DNA from: Tetrapyrgos nigripes | Lineage: Eukaryota; Basidiomycota; Agaricomycetes; Agaricales; Campanellaceae | Length of the DNA: 64,000 bases | Assembly: GCA_013368315.1 (NCBI GenBank) | Contig: JAACJM010000030.1 | Span: forward strand, 124,001-188,000 | Direction of reading: 5' to 3' | Part shown: positions 1 through 9,118 of the stretch, piece after piece | Layout: each line of letters begins with the position of its first letter | How positions within the stretch are numbered: position 1 is the first letter of the stretch | The notes under the pieces: model-generated | What the model saw: only the letters and a program-made list of their open reading frames with translations | Told to the model about the DNA's origin: nothing | Databases searched by the model: none | Program-made: the position numbers and the translations under genes

Positions 1-389
1 AAAGAATACAGCTTATTGTGCTCATTCCTGTTTGACATATTCTCTCATCTGCTTATTGACACAGTGAATATGCAGGCTTTTGGAAAATATGGTGAGAGAT
101 CACCATGAAACACATGCATAAATCAATGTCCAGTATGTTTTCCTTATTCTGATGCCCTTTCTCAAACATTTCCTTCTTTGTCATAACATATCCATAAATA
201 GTGGCCGGTCTGGTCACTCTTGCTCTTCTGTCTTGTTTCATAGCCTCTTGCCAGTTTTCTCTCAGATTCATTCTGATAAGCATATTTACCCTCTTGGACT
301 GTTCCAGCAAAGCCTGATCAACCTATTGATTGATCAACTGTGGGGACTGGCTAGACTGAAAAATATATGACCATGTGACAGTTGAAGGC
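1..389. other. No gene recognised
   Basis: Short open frames exist on both strands, but none shows a recognisable domain, a plausible splice structure or a repeat. I see nothing to annotate here before the satellite begins. Confidence 0.5.
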
Positions 390-540
390 AGCTGCTGATA
401 AAGCAGAGGCATTAGATACAAACAATTACAAATGATGTGCAGCTTAGAGTGACTAGGAAATCCAAAGCAGCCACTGCTGACAAAGTAAACAAGGACAAAG
501 GATGCAGGATAGAGTGATCATGAAATGGTAAGAAAAACAA
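390..540. repeat. Degenerate unit of 144-147 bp satellite
   Basis: This stretch matches the satellite at 983-1253 and 30503-30890 in order but with many substitutions. It has the CTGCTGATAAAGCAGAGGC-like segment, the ATACAAACAATTACAAATGATG segment in two short blocks, and the GGATGCAGGATAGAGTGA block. It ends where the MITE at 547 is inserted, and the next unit continues at 977 on the other side of the MITE. Confidence 0.7.
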
Positions 541-546
541 CTACAG

Positions 547-976
547 TCAAGGGGGAGGCAGGATAAAAATAAAAACATTGGGTCAAAAAAAATTTCGACA
601 CCACCCAGAGTACCCCCTCCCCCCCTCACCTGCCTTATATGGTATATCTATGGTCACATGATACATAGATAAGATACCAGAAGCCCTAACCCTAAATTGA
701 TACTGCCAAAAAGAGAAGAGATAAGATACCTCAACTCTACCTGAGATGAGTATTTGTTGCACATTTGCGGCTTCTAGTGGTAGATAGCCACAAAAAGGTA
801 GGAAAGTCTTGAGAATTGTACAACTCTAGGTATTCATTCCAGAAAAGAAAAGAGTAAACAAACTCTCCCTCAAGATACCCTGTCCTAGGTGCTATCCAAA
901 AAAGTTTTGGCCAGACCTGACCCCCCCCCTCCCCCCCTACCCTATGTGCTGGATATGCAGTCTGCCTCCCCCTTGA
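547..976. mobile_element. MITE-like element with 15-bp perfect TIRs, inserted in satellite
   Basis: The ends are perfect inverted repeats of 15 bp (TCAAGGGGGAGGCAG at 547-561 and its complement at 962-976). The flanks CTACAG (541-546) and CTACAG (977-982) form a 6-bp target duplication, and uninterrupted satellite units read CTACAGTACTGCTGAC at this point, so the empty site is known. The 430-bp interior has no long open frame, two C-rich runs near the ends and two telomere-like CCCTAA units near 683. The superfamily is not identified. A non-autonomous DNA transposon is the natural reading. Confidence 0.85.
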
Positions 977-1253
977 CTACAGTTCTGCTGACAAATAGAA
1001 TAAACAAATACAAAGAATGCAGGATAGAGCAACAAAAAGCACCATAAGATGCTGACAAAGCAGAAGCTTTGGATACAAATAAATACAAAGGATGCAGCTT
1101 AAAGCGACGAAGCAAAGCAACTACAGTACTGCTGACAAATAGGATAAACAAATACAAAGGATGCAGGATAGAGCGACAAAAAAGCGCACCATAAGACACT
1201 GACAAAGCAGAAGCTTTGGATACAAATAAATACAAAGGATGCAGCTTAGAGCG
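977..1253. repeat. Satellite array, about 2 units of 144-147 bp
   Basis: Two tandem units share long identical stretches. Each unit has two related halves, one containing GGATGCAGGATAGAGCGAC and the other GGATGCAGCTTAGAGCGAC, both preceded by AAATACAAA. The spacing of the CTGCTGAC word (985 and 1129) gives a 144-bp period here. The same satellite recurs at 30503-30890 with a 147-bp period. It is not CRISPR-like: there are no unique spacers. Confidence 0.88.
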
Positions 1254-1459
1254 ACCTCCAAATATTCTTGTGCAACTTGCAAGGGATCACTCCCCCAAAG
1301 AGATGAGATTAAGAGGTGGAAAAAGATGTGGGAACAGGGTTACATCACGTAGTAACTATCTAGTGACCAATTTACAGTAACGCCAATGTTGTCGACATAT
1401 AAGTATGATAGGTTGAAATGTGGTGGGAATTGGATGCTTCGAAGTAGAAGGAGAGAAAT
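1254..1459. other. Non-coding flank between satellite and Copia-1
   Basis: No gene or repeat was recognised. The stretch ends with the ATAAC target duplication of Copia-1 at 1460-1464. Confidence 0.5.
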
Positions 1460-1464
1460 ATAAC

Positions 1465-1738
1465 TGTTGAATTGGTGAATTAGTAAGCAGCCATCAACAT
1501 TAGATTAGATAGTAATCTAGTTAGTTATGCTTACTGTACATCAGAAGTTCTTAGATAAAGTAATCACATGTACTATCTAGAATAGTATAAAAGGGCTCGT
1601 AGATTGCCCTACAACAATAAGGATTTCCTTTACTACTCATCGCTCTTAACCTCTAACAAACTGCTCTAACAAGCACTTTTACATCTCCAGGTAAGTATGC
1701 AGTTACCACCACATATATAGAACATAGCCTGCTCAACA
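1465..1738 (+). repeat. Copia-1 5' LTR
   Basis: It matches the 3' LTR at 21710-21983 over its whole length. It has a TATA-like word (TATAAAAGG, 1586-1594), the likely retroelement promoter. The sequence CAG|GTAAGT at 1688-1696 is a perfect 5' splice-site consensus and is kept in the 3' copy at 21933-21941. The end is marked by the start of the likely primer binding site. Confidence 0.93.
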
Positions 1739-1760
1739 GGTTATGGGCCCCGCAAGACTG
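1739..1760 (+). promoter_or_regulatory. Likely primer binding site of Copia-1
   Basis: GGTTATGGGC begins directly after the LTR. Copia-2 has the same GGTTATGGGC directly after its 5' LTR (3866). Two independent elements sharing a word at this position supports a tRNA primer binding site. The tRNA was not identified. Confidence 0.6.
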
Positions 1761-1966
1761 GCAGCCATCCTAGACTGCGTAAATACCTGGTAGCGCCCCT
1801 GCAGCTGCTTGAACATCGCCCTCTGTGGCAGACGTTCTTTACATGCGCCTTCATGGCTACTGTATGTGCTCAGTAGTGCCTTAATAGCTGCAAGCTGATA
1901 TAATGCACACTGGGGATAATCACTGTCATAAGTGCGCTAGCTGCAGCTTTTCATTTATTTTATGGC
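1761..1966. other. Copia-1 leader up to the Gypsy-1 truncation point
   Basis: No gene is visible. Copia-1 leader sequence passes here into the truncated start of Gypsy-1. The junction lies roughly between 1900 and 2020 and cannot be placed exactly, because Gypsy-1 lacks its 5' LTR. Confidence 0.5.
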
Positions 1967-2926
1967 GTGTCCTTAACACCACCACTTATCTTGTATATAG
2001 GAGTCTGGTGGACTAGTGCAATCATTTATGCCAGCACAGTTCATTTCCAAGACAACATTGCCAAGATCACCACCTACTGCCAAAGCCTCATCAACCATGA
2101 CCACCTCTATGGCTCCTCCCGTTTCAATACCTGGGAAGAGTTTGAAAAAGAGTTCATTAGGGAGTTCATGCCAGAAGATGAACGCACTCAGGCTAGTCTC
2201 ACTCTAGAGGGTGTCTCCTACTTCCAGGGCACAGCTTCTGTTGACAAGTATGTCGACAACTTCCATGCTCTCATCACCATGGCTGGGCTTAATGTTGAAC
2301 CCGTCCTCTACTCCATGAACCCTACTGCACATACCATCAAGGCCCGACTTGAGGACGCAAAACATGTTGGTCAGACAGTGGTCCTCAAATTCCAACGTGG
2401 ACTGCAGCCTGCTTTAGAGAAGAAGGCAGAGGCTTGTCCACAGGAATGGGACGTCGCAGCTTGGTATTCCCTGGCCAAGAGGTTTGATAAACATGAACGG
2501 GAAGATGCGATCTTCCATGGTGCTCAGAGAAGTGTGCACTCTGGTCCACCCAAGCCTACTTTCCCTTCTTGTGCTCAACCTCAGGGTTGTTCCCTTTTCC
2601 CAATCCAGTTCCCTACCCCTGCTGCTGCCCCCATTCCTGCCCCTCGTGCGCCAGCCCCTGCCCAAGCTCCCCTTCCCCAAGGCATTCCCATGGAAGTCAA
2701 TGCTTCGAGGCAGAGGTTCCTAGCCCGCTGCACCTGCTACACATGTGGCAAAACCAGTCACTTCTCTGCAGCATGTCCAGACCGCCAACGTGAACATGTT
2801 CGTGTCGTGGATATGTCTGTTGATGACTGGCAGGAGATTGCAGAAGCATACGCAGCTTTCCATGATTTCCAAGCTGCCCCAATGAACAAGCCTGCTCAGG
2901 AGGATTTTGCCAAGGACCAGGAGTGA
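1967..2926 (+). CDS. gag: Gypsy-1 Gag (N-terminally truncated)
   Basis: This encodes the nucleocapsid/capsid protein of Gypsy-1. The middle part (about residues 52-140) has the retrotransposon-gag pattern with an FxTWEEFEKEF-type segment. A proline-rich linker follows, and near residue 262 there is a zinc knuckle CYTCGKTSHFSAAC (CX2CX4HX4C) that would bind the element RNA. About the first 15-30 residues look like readthrough from upstream sequence and not Gag, which agrees with a 5' truncation. The stop codon overlaps the pol start as TGATG (2924-2928). Confidence 0.8.
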   Translation: MSLTPPLILYIGVWWTSAIIYASTVHFQDNIAKITTYCQSLINHDHLYGSSRFNTWEEFEKEFIREFMPEDERTQASLTLEGVSYFQGTASVDKYVDNFHALITMAGLNVEPVLYSMNPTAHTIKARLEDAKHVGQTVVLKFQRGLQPALEKKAEACPQEWDVAAWYSLAKRFDKHEREDAIFHGAQRSVHSGPPKPTFPSCAQPQGCSLFPIQFPTPAAAPIPAPRAPAPAQAPLPQGIPMEVNASRQRFLARCTCYTCGKTSHFSAACPDRQREHVRVVDMSVDDWQEIAEAYAAFHDFQAAPMNKPAQEDFAKDQE

Positions 2927-3546
2927 TGGACACGCCCCCATGGTCAAAAAATAATTACTTTGCATGTTTATCTACAGACTCTACCAATGATAATGATTGT
3001 ATCTCTGCCCCTGAGTCCATGTGTGAAGTAATTGCCTTGGTCGTGTCTCCCCCTGCCCCCTCTATTTCCCCTTCCATTCCTTCCATTCATCGTCCAGTTC
3101 CTTGGCACCGTCTAAAATGTTGGGAACGCTGTCTGCCTCGCAAATTAGTAATCTCCTCTGACAGAAGCCACTGCCTGACAGTCCCAATAGAGCTAGAGTC
3201 CACATCTAATGCCTCTCTGATCTCTGGCAGTGCGTTCATTGACAGTGGAGCCACTAGTATGGGTTATGCCAACACCGAGTTTGTCACCAAGAACTCTATT
3301 CCTACCCAGAAACTCCAGAAGCCTATCCCCGTCTTCAATGTCAACGGCACTCCTAATGAGGCTGGAGCCATAACTGAGATCTTGGACACTATCCTGCGTT
3401 TCAAGGATCACTCTGAATGCATCCAGCTCGTGGTCACTCAGCTTGGCAGCCAGGATGTCATTCTTGGCTATGGATGGTTACAAGCCCATAACCCTGAGGT
3501 GGATTGGGACAATGGCAACATTAAGCTCAGCCAGTGCCCAAGGCAG
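2926..3546 (+). pseudogene. pol: Gypsy-1 Pol, N-terminal part: aspartic protease
   Basis: This is the start of the Pol polyprotein, in the -1 frame relative to Gag and overlapping its stop. An aspartic protease domain carries the catalytic motif FIDSGATS near residue 105 and the later VILGYGWLQAHNPEVDW segment typical of Ty3/gypsy proteases. The frame runs unbroken into the Copia-2 insertion at 3547. Removing Copia-2 and one GGCAG copy restores the frame directly into 9124. So the gene is interrupted by insertion, not by frameshift. The ATG inside TGATG is the likely start by reinitiation. Confidence 0.85.
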
Positions 3547-3865
3547 TGTTGAACTATGATGAAGGAACACCGTGGATAGGGGTTGACGCGTACAGTGACT
3601 TACAGTTACTTATTCCTTTGTTTCTTTCCTTTCCAAGAACACGTGTAGAATACTTTATATACTGCTACATACACTTAGGACACCTCTGTCTTCGCTATCA
3701 GGACAGAGGTGAGCCACTTGTTTTCTTATTCCACTCAGACATTTACTTATATACCTAGATTTATCTTTCTCTTTGTTTCTATCTAGGTACTTACTTATGT
3801 CTGTCTTCACTATCAGGACAGAGATTTATCTTTCTCTTTGTTTCTATCTAGTTCAAATTCTAACA
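3547..3865 (+). repeat. Copia-2 5' LTR
   Basis: It is paired with 8819-9118. It contains an internal direct duplication: the words TTTATCTTTCTCTTTG and TTTCTATCTAG occur twice about 60 bp apart, each near a TATCAGGACAGAG word. This longer copy has 19 extra bases near 3667-3685 that the 3' copy lacks. Confidence 0.93.
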
Positions 3866-3973
3866 GGTTATGGGCTATTTCGTCGAGTGATTTCACACCG
3901 ACGTTAGAATTCGAAGCTCTTTCATCAAGTACCTCTTTCGTCTCTTTCAAGACTCTGTCCGGGTCTTTCGTCT

Positions 3974-6900
3974 TTGTCTCGTGTTTCTTTCATGCGCATG
4001 CCAGGCTCTGAAATTGATTCTACTGAGATTCCTGGCTCATCCTCTCCACAACTCGCACCGTTGTCTCTTCCATTGTCTATCCCAATGTCTCAAATCCCAT
4101 CTGTCCCTTTATCCCCATCCTTTCTTGCATCAATCATGTCTACACCTTTGGCCGACACCACGTGACCATCCGTATCCATTATCTCTCTTAATACCACACT
4201 CTTCAAACACGACCACCTTTCAAAAGACAAGAACAATTTCTCCACATGGAAGTACCAATTTATCCAAACCCTACGCATGAATCAGGGCGCCGATGGTTAC
4301 CTTGACGGCAGCATCATTAAACCCGATAAGGAATCCAAACCTCATGCATGGAGTAATTGGAAGGCGAATAATGGGAGTATTCTAGGCTTTATGGGGTTAG
4401 TCATAGAAGTGGCGGAACAGGAGACGATTGCGAAGGCTGAGACCGCCGAGATCGCGTGGAAAGGTCTTCTGAAGCGTCATGGCCAGGAGGGACCAGTGAG
4501 GCAGGTCCAACTCATTCAGGAAGCTCTTGGTGTTCGTTACTCCACCTCTGAAAAATTTGCCACCACATCTGCTACACTTACCACTCTCAACGATCGTATC
4601 TGGGATATGGGACCTCTCTCACCTAATCTTTTCCTCTGTATCCTCATGATCAACTCTATGTTGAACGTCCCTGAACTCTGTGCTATGCACGAAAATGTCG
4701 CACAAAACCTTGCTCAGTCTGACGGTACCGACCCCGATTTCAAAGCTAACCCTAATGCCAGAAAATACGATTCCTTGGACATCAAACGAGCACTTGAGAT
4801 GGCCCAGGGTCTTTTTGATTCGGATTCCCAGACTGGTGATATTGCACTCTCGACTCAGACTTCTCCAAAATCCGATACCAAGAACCGCCCTAAGTGCACC
4901 AATCCCAAGTGCCCCAAGCAAATTGGCCACACGAGGGAATGGTGTGTTTCCCCAGGAGGAGGTATGGTGGGGAAGACGATTACAGAGTCAAGGAATGCAC
5001 GTATGAAGGCGTGAGAGAAGAAGGAGAATACTGCATCTGGAGAGACGAAGAAGCCTAATTTCCAAGTTGTCGAAAGTAATGGCCAGGTGTATATCATCAA
5101 CCTGGATACCAATACTGTCCTTCAGGTGAATCCTTCTAGCTCTACATCCGAGTTTGCCAGTATCGCATGTGATTCCATCGACTCTATTGATCCGTCGATG
5201 ATTACCGAACCGGAACAGGCAGAATATGAGGGATGGTTGGTGTTTGAGGATGTTAAGGCATCGGTAGACTGGCGCGAGAGGAGGAGAGACGTGGATTTTG
5301 CAGGTATAACATGCGAACCTCTATGTCAAAAAGCTCGCACCAACATTTCAATTACCGAATTTCCTTTTATCCTCGACAGTGGCGCCACAACCCACATTTC
5401 CCCAGACCGCAACGACTTCCTACATCTTCGTCCAATTCCCCCTTGTTCTATCAAAGGTGTCGGAGGATCATCCATTGTGGCTTATGGCATTGGAGATATT
5501 AAACTCCGAGCCGGAAAGTCAGCACATATCTTACTACACGACTGCCTTTACGTTCCCGAAGCCACTGTTAGACTCATCTCCATTGGATCACTATCTATTC
5601 ATTCTAAAATCACTACTCATTTTAATGATGATGGTGCTTGGATTACACCCAAAGATAGTGATACAATCCTCGCCTGAGGAACCCTACAATCAAATCGACT
5701 CTATGATCTCGTCATCCACGCGGAAGCAGAACATACATACATCACTCAAAATCCGCCACCTCGTACTTGGCATGGACGTCTCAGACACTCTTACGAGCCA
5801 ATCATCATTGAAATGGCCAAGAAGAACTCAGTCGAAGGTATGCCCATCGATCTATCCAATTACAACGCGAATTCTAAATGCTGTCCCTGTACCCTTGGTA
5901 AACAGGCCGAGAACTCATTACCGAAGAAACGTGTGGATGATCACAGGGCTACCCGTAGACTAGAGAAAGTGTTCGTAGATTTGACTGGCCCTCAATCTGT
6001 ACGTTCCCACACAGGGAATTATTATATCATGGATATTATAGACGACTATTCCAATTATCCTTGGTCAATTCCTTTAAGCGCGAAGGACAAAGCTTTTGAA
6101 CCACTGAAGGCGTGGGTTGAAGCAAGAGAACGAGAAACCAATTTGAAGGTTGGAGTAATCCAGATCGACAATGGGGAATTGAAGTCAGAGGAGATGGCGA
6201 AGTGGTGTGAATCAAAGGGAATAACATTGCGGTTCACGGCACCCTACTCTTCAGCGATGAACGGTCGTGTGGAATGTCTCCATCGTACATTGATGAACAA
6301 GACACGGTCAATGATGATAGCCGCTGAACTTCCCAATTTCCTTTGGGACGAGATATACCTCACAGCTTCATATCTACATTCTATGACCACGACGAAATCA
6401 CTCAATGGAAAAACACCAGCTGAATTATGGTACCAGAAGAAACTGAACGTATCTCATTTACGAGAGATAGGTTGCCAGGCCTTCGTACTTATTCAAACCA
6501 ACAAACCGAAAATTTTCCCTCGATCCATTGAGTGTATTCTCGTCGGCTATGAACGTAATTCCAAGGCATATCGGTGCTACCATCGAAAAAGTGGAAAGAT
6601 TATTTCTTTCTACCATGTAAAGTTCATCGAGAGTCATCAGGTTTCTCCAAATAAAGTTCAACCTGAAGATTCCGACTCACCATCTGTCACACCTGCCATT
6701 CCAAGACCTAATGACACTTCACCTTCACCCCCTTCTATTCCCAATGACAACAATGATTTCATTCCAGTATCAACTCCCGAGATATCCGAACTCGATCAGA
6801 CTTCCGATATATCCGATTCCGATCAACCTCTCCCCGATGATCCGCCACAACTGCCAGAGCCATGACGATCTATGAGATTAACTGCAAAAAGTGCTCCAGA

Positions 6901-8767
6901 TTATGACCATCGCACTCCATACCAGAAAGTCATAGATTCTGTCTGAGAGAGCACTGAGCGAGTTGAAGTGGCAAAGGAGGAGAGAAAGAGGACCATCGCA
7001 GCAATGCGGAACGAAGTACCTCCAGCCAATCAGGAACAGATGGATGTACCAGCCTTAGATGAACTCCAGGCTTTGATCATGGACTCAGTGGGATCAGAAC
7101 TCAAACCAGAGGAAACTCACCTTCTGCATGAAATTTACGAAGCAATTTGCGATGAAGTTCAAAATTTTCAGGCAGAAGATGAACCTCAGACATGGAATGA
7201 AGCTCAGACATCTGGAGATTCAGCTAAGTGGGAACAGGCCTGGAAAGACGAATCAGACTCGTTGAAATACCACGAAGTCTACGACGTCATACCGAGAGAC
7301 CAAGTACCTACTGGGAAGAAAATCTACAAGGGCAGGATCATATTCACGATCAAACGTGATGAGTCTGGGAAGCCTGTGCAATGGAAAGTGAGATTGGTCT
7401 TTAAGGGTTATGAACAAATTTTTGGTAGAGATTTTTCTAAGACCTCCTCACTGACAGCGCGCATGGAATCTTGGCGTATCTTACTTGATATTGCCAGGAA
7501 TTTAGGATGGAGCGCCAAACAGGTCAACGTGAAGACAGCTTTTCTTCATGGGATCTTACTGAAAGACGAGATCCAATACATGGAAATTCCCCCGGGTTTC
7601 CAAGAATCTGGACAGGAGGGATGTGTGTGGCGTTTGAAGAAAAGTCTATACGGGATGAAGCAGAGTGGGAGGATTTGGAATAAGACACTTCATGTGGCGA
7701 TGGTCGAATGGGGATTCACTGCACTTGGATGCGAACCATGCATTTACTATCAAAAAACTCCCAGCGGAGTGATCATCACAGCCATACATGTTGATGATTT
7801 TCTCATTGTTTTGGATTCGAAGGCTGAATCTGAACGATTCAAAGCTCAAATCAAAACAAAATGGGTCATTTCTGAGCTCGGTGAACCAAAGTATTGCATT
7901 GGTATCGCAGTCCAAAGGGACAAATCTAATCATACATTTTCCCTATCCCAAACCACCTTAATCGACTGTATCATCCAGCAATTTGGCCAATATACAACCA
8001 ACACTCATATCCCCAAAATGCCTATGGACCCTGGTCTGAAGTTACAGAAACCTGATCCAACAAAGCTAACGACTGATCAACGATCAGACCTCGAACGACT
8101 CCCATATGCATCTCTCGTTGGCTGTCTAATATACTTAGCAGTTGGCACTCACCCCGATATATCGTACTCGGTACAACAATTATCCCAATATCTCATGAAC
8201 TATTCCTACGTGCACTGGAATGCTGCGATTCGACTCGTTCGATACCTAAAAGGGACACGAGAATTAAGACTCGTACTTGGAGGTAAAAAGGGCGCAGTCA
8301 CACTATGTGGCTACACGGACTCAGATTGGGCAAATTGCTTGGATACGAGACGGAGTATTGGTGGATACTGTTTGAATTTGGGATCAGGGATGATATTTTG
8401 GGCTGCGAGGAAGCAGAAGACAGTCGCTGCATCATCATGCGAGGCAGAATACATGGCTGGATTCGAAGCAGCAAAAGAAGGTATATGGCTCCGAGCTTTA
8501 CTGAAGGGTATTCATTTCGATCAAGATGGCCCCACAACAATTTCGTGCGATAATACTTCTGCGATCAATCTGTCAGAAGATCCCTCCCTCCACTATCGAG
8601 TCAAACACGTTGACACAAATTACCACTTCCTTCGTGAACGCGTACAATCGAATGACTTAAATCTCAAGTATATCCCCTCTGCCGATAATATCGCCGATAT
8701 CTTCACAAAATCAGCCCATACTAAGGCAGAATTTATTCGCCTACGAGGTCTACTGGGTCTTGTCTAA
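3974..8767 (+). pseudogene. gag-pol: Copia-2 Gag-Pol polyprotein with five in-frame TGA codons
   Basis: One reading frame runs from the ATG at 3974 to the stop at 8765-8767 with no frameshift but with TGA at 4163, 5012, 5675, 6863 and 6944. The order is: UBN2-type Gag with a CCHC-like motif (about 4880-4950), aspartic protease (LDSGATTHIS near 5375), GAG-pre-integrase, integrase with the DDE triad in FVDLTGP, IDNGEL and NGRVECLHRTL, reverse transcriptase (AIHVDDFLIVL, about 7785) and RNase H (YTDSDWAN, AEYMAGFEAA). The domain order shows Ty1/copia. All five nonsense codons are explained by one CGA-to-TGA change each. Otherwise the protein is complete, so it is a recently decayed, probably inactive copy. 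Confidence 0.9.
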
Positions 8768-8818
8768 TGAGATAGATTCCATGCGAGGAGGAGAATTATT
8801 ATCCACAGTGAGGAGGAG

Positions 8819-9118
8819 TGTTGAACTATGACGAAGGAACACCGTGGATAGGGGTTGACGCATACGGTGACTTACGGTTACTTATTCCTTTGTTTCTTTC
8901 CTTTCCAAGAACACGTGTAGAATACTTTATATACTGCTCTGTCTTCGCTATCAGGACAGAGGTGAGCCACTTGTTTTCTTATTCCACTCAGACATTTACT
9001 TATATACCTAGATTTATCTTTCTCTTTGTTTCTATCTAGGTACTTAATTATGTCTGTCTTCGCTATCAGGACAGAGATTTATCTTTCTCTTTGTTTCTAT
9101 CTAGTTCGAATTCTAACA
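8819..9118 (+). repeat. Copia-2 3' LTR
   Basis: It matches 3547-3865 apart from a 19-bp indel and scattered, mainly transition, differences. It ends in TTCTAACA and is followed by the second GGCAG target copy. Confidence 0.93.

Larger units (their letters stand above)
3547..9118 (+). mobile_element. Copia-2: complete Ty1/copia element inserted in Gypsy-1 pol
   Basis: The LTRs are 3547-3865 and 8819-9118, starting TGTTGAACTATGA and ending TTCTAACA. The flanks are the perfect 5-bp target duplication GGCAG (3542-3546, 9119-9123). The 5' LTR is 19 bp longer because of one indel; the remaining differences are mostly transitions. The interior encodes one long Gag-Pol frame. The purine tract AGGAGGAG (8811-8818) directly before the 3' LTR is the polypurine tract, and GGTTATGGGC after the 5' LTR is the likely primer binding site. 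Confidence 0.95.

Noticed and set aside
681..700. Telomere (CCCTAA repeats)
   Set aside because: Only two units are present, inside a MITE, with ordinary sequence on both sides.
977..1253. CRISPR-like array
   Set aside because: The units are contiguous 144-147 bp repeats with no unique spacers, in eukaryotic DNA.
3974..8767. Genetic code with TGA as an amino acid
   Set aside because: Host genes here use TGA as the terminal stop (for example UBA2 and the Wntless-like copy A), and the TGA codons occur only in decayed elements.
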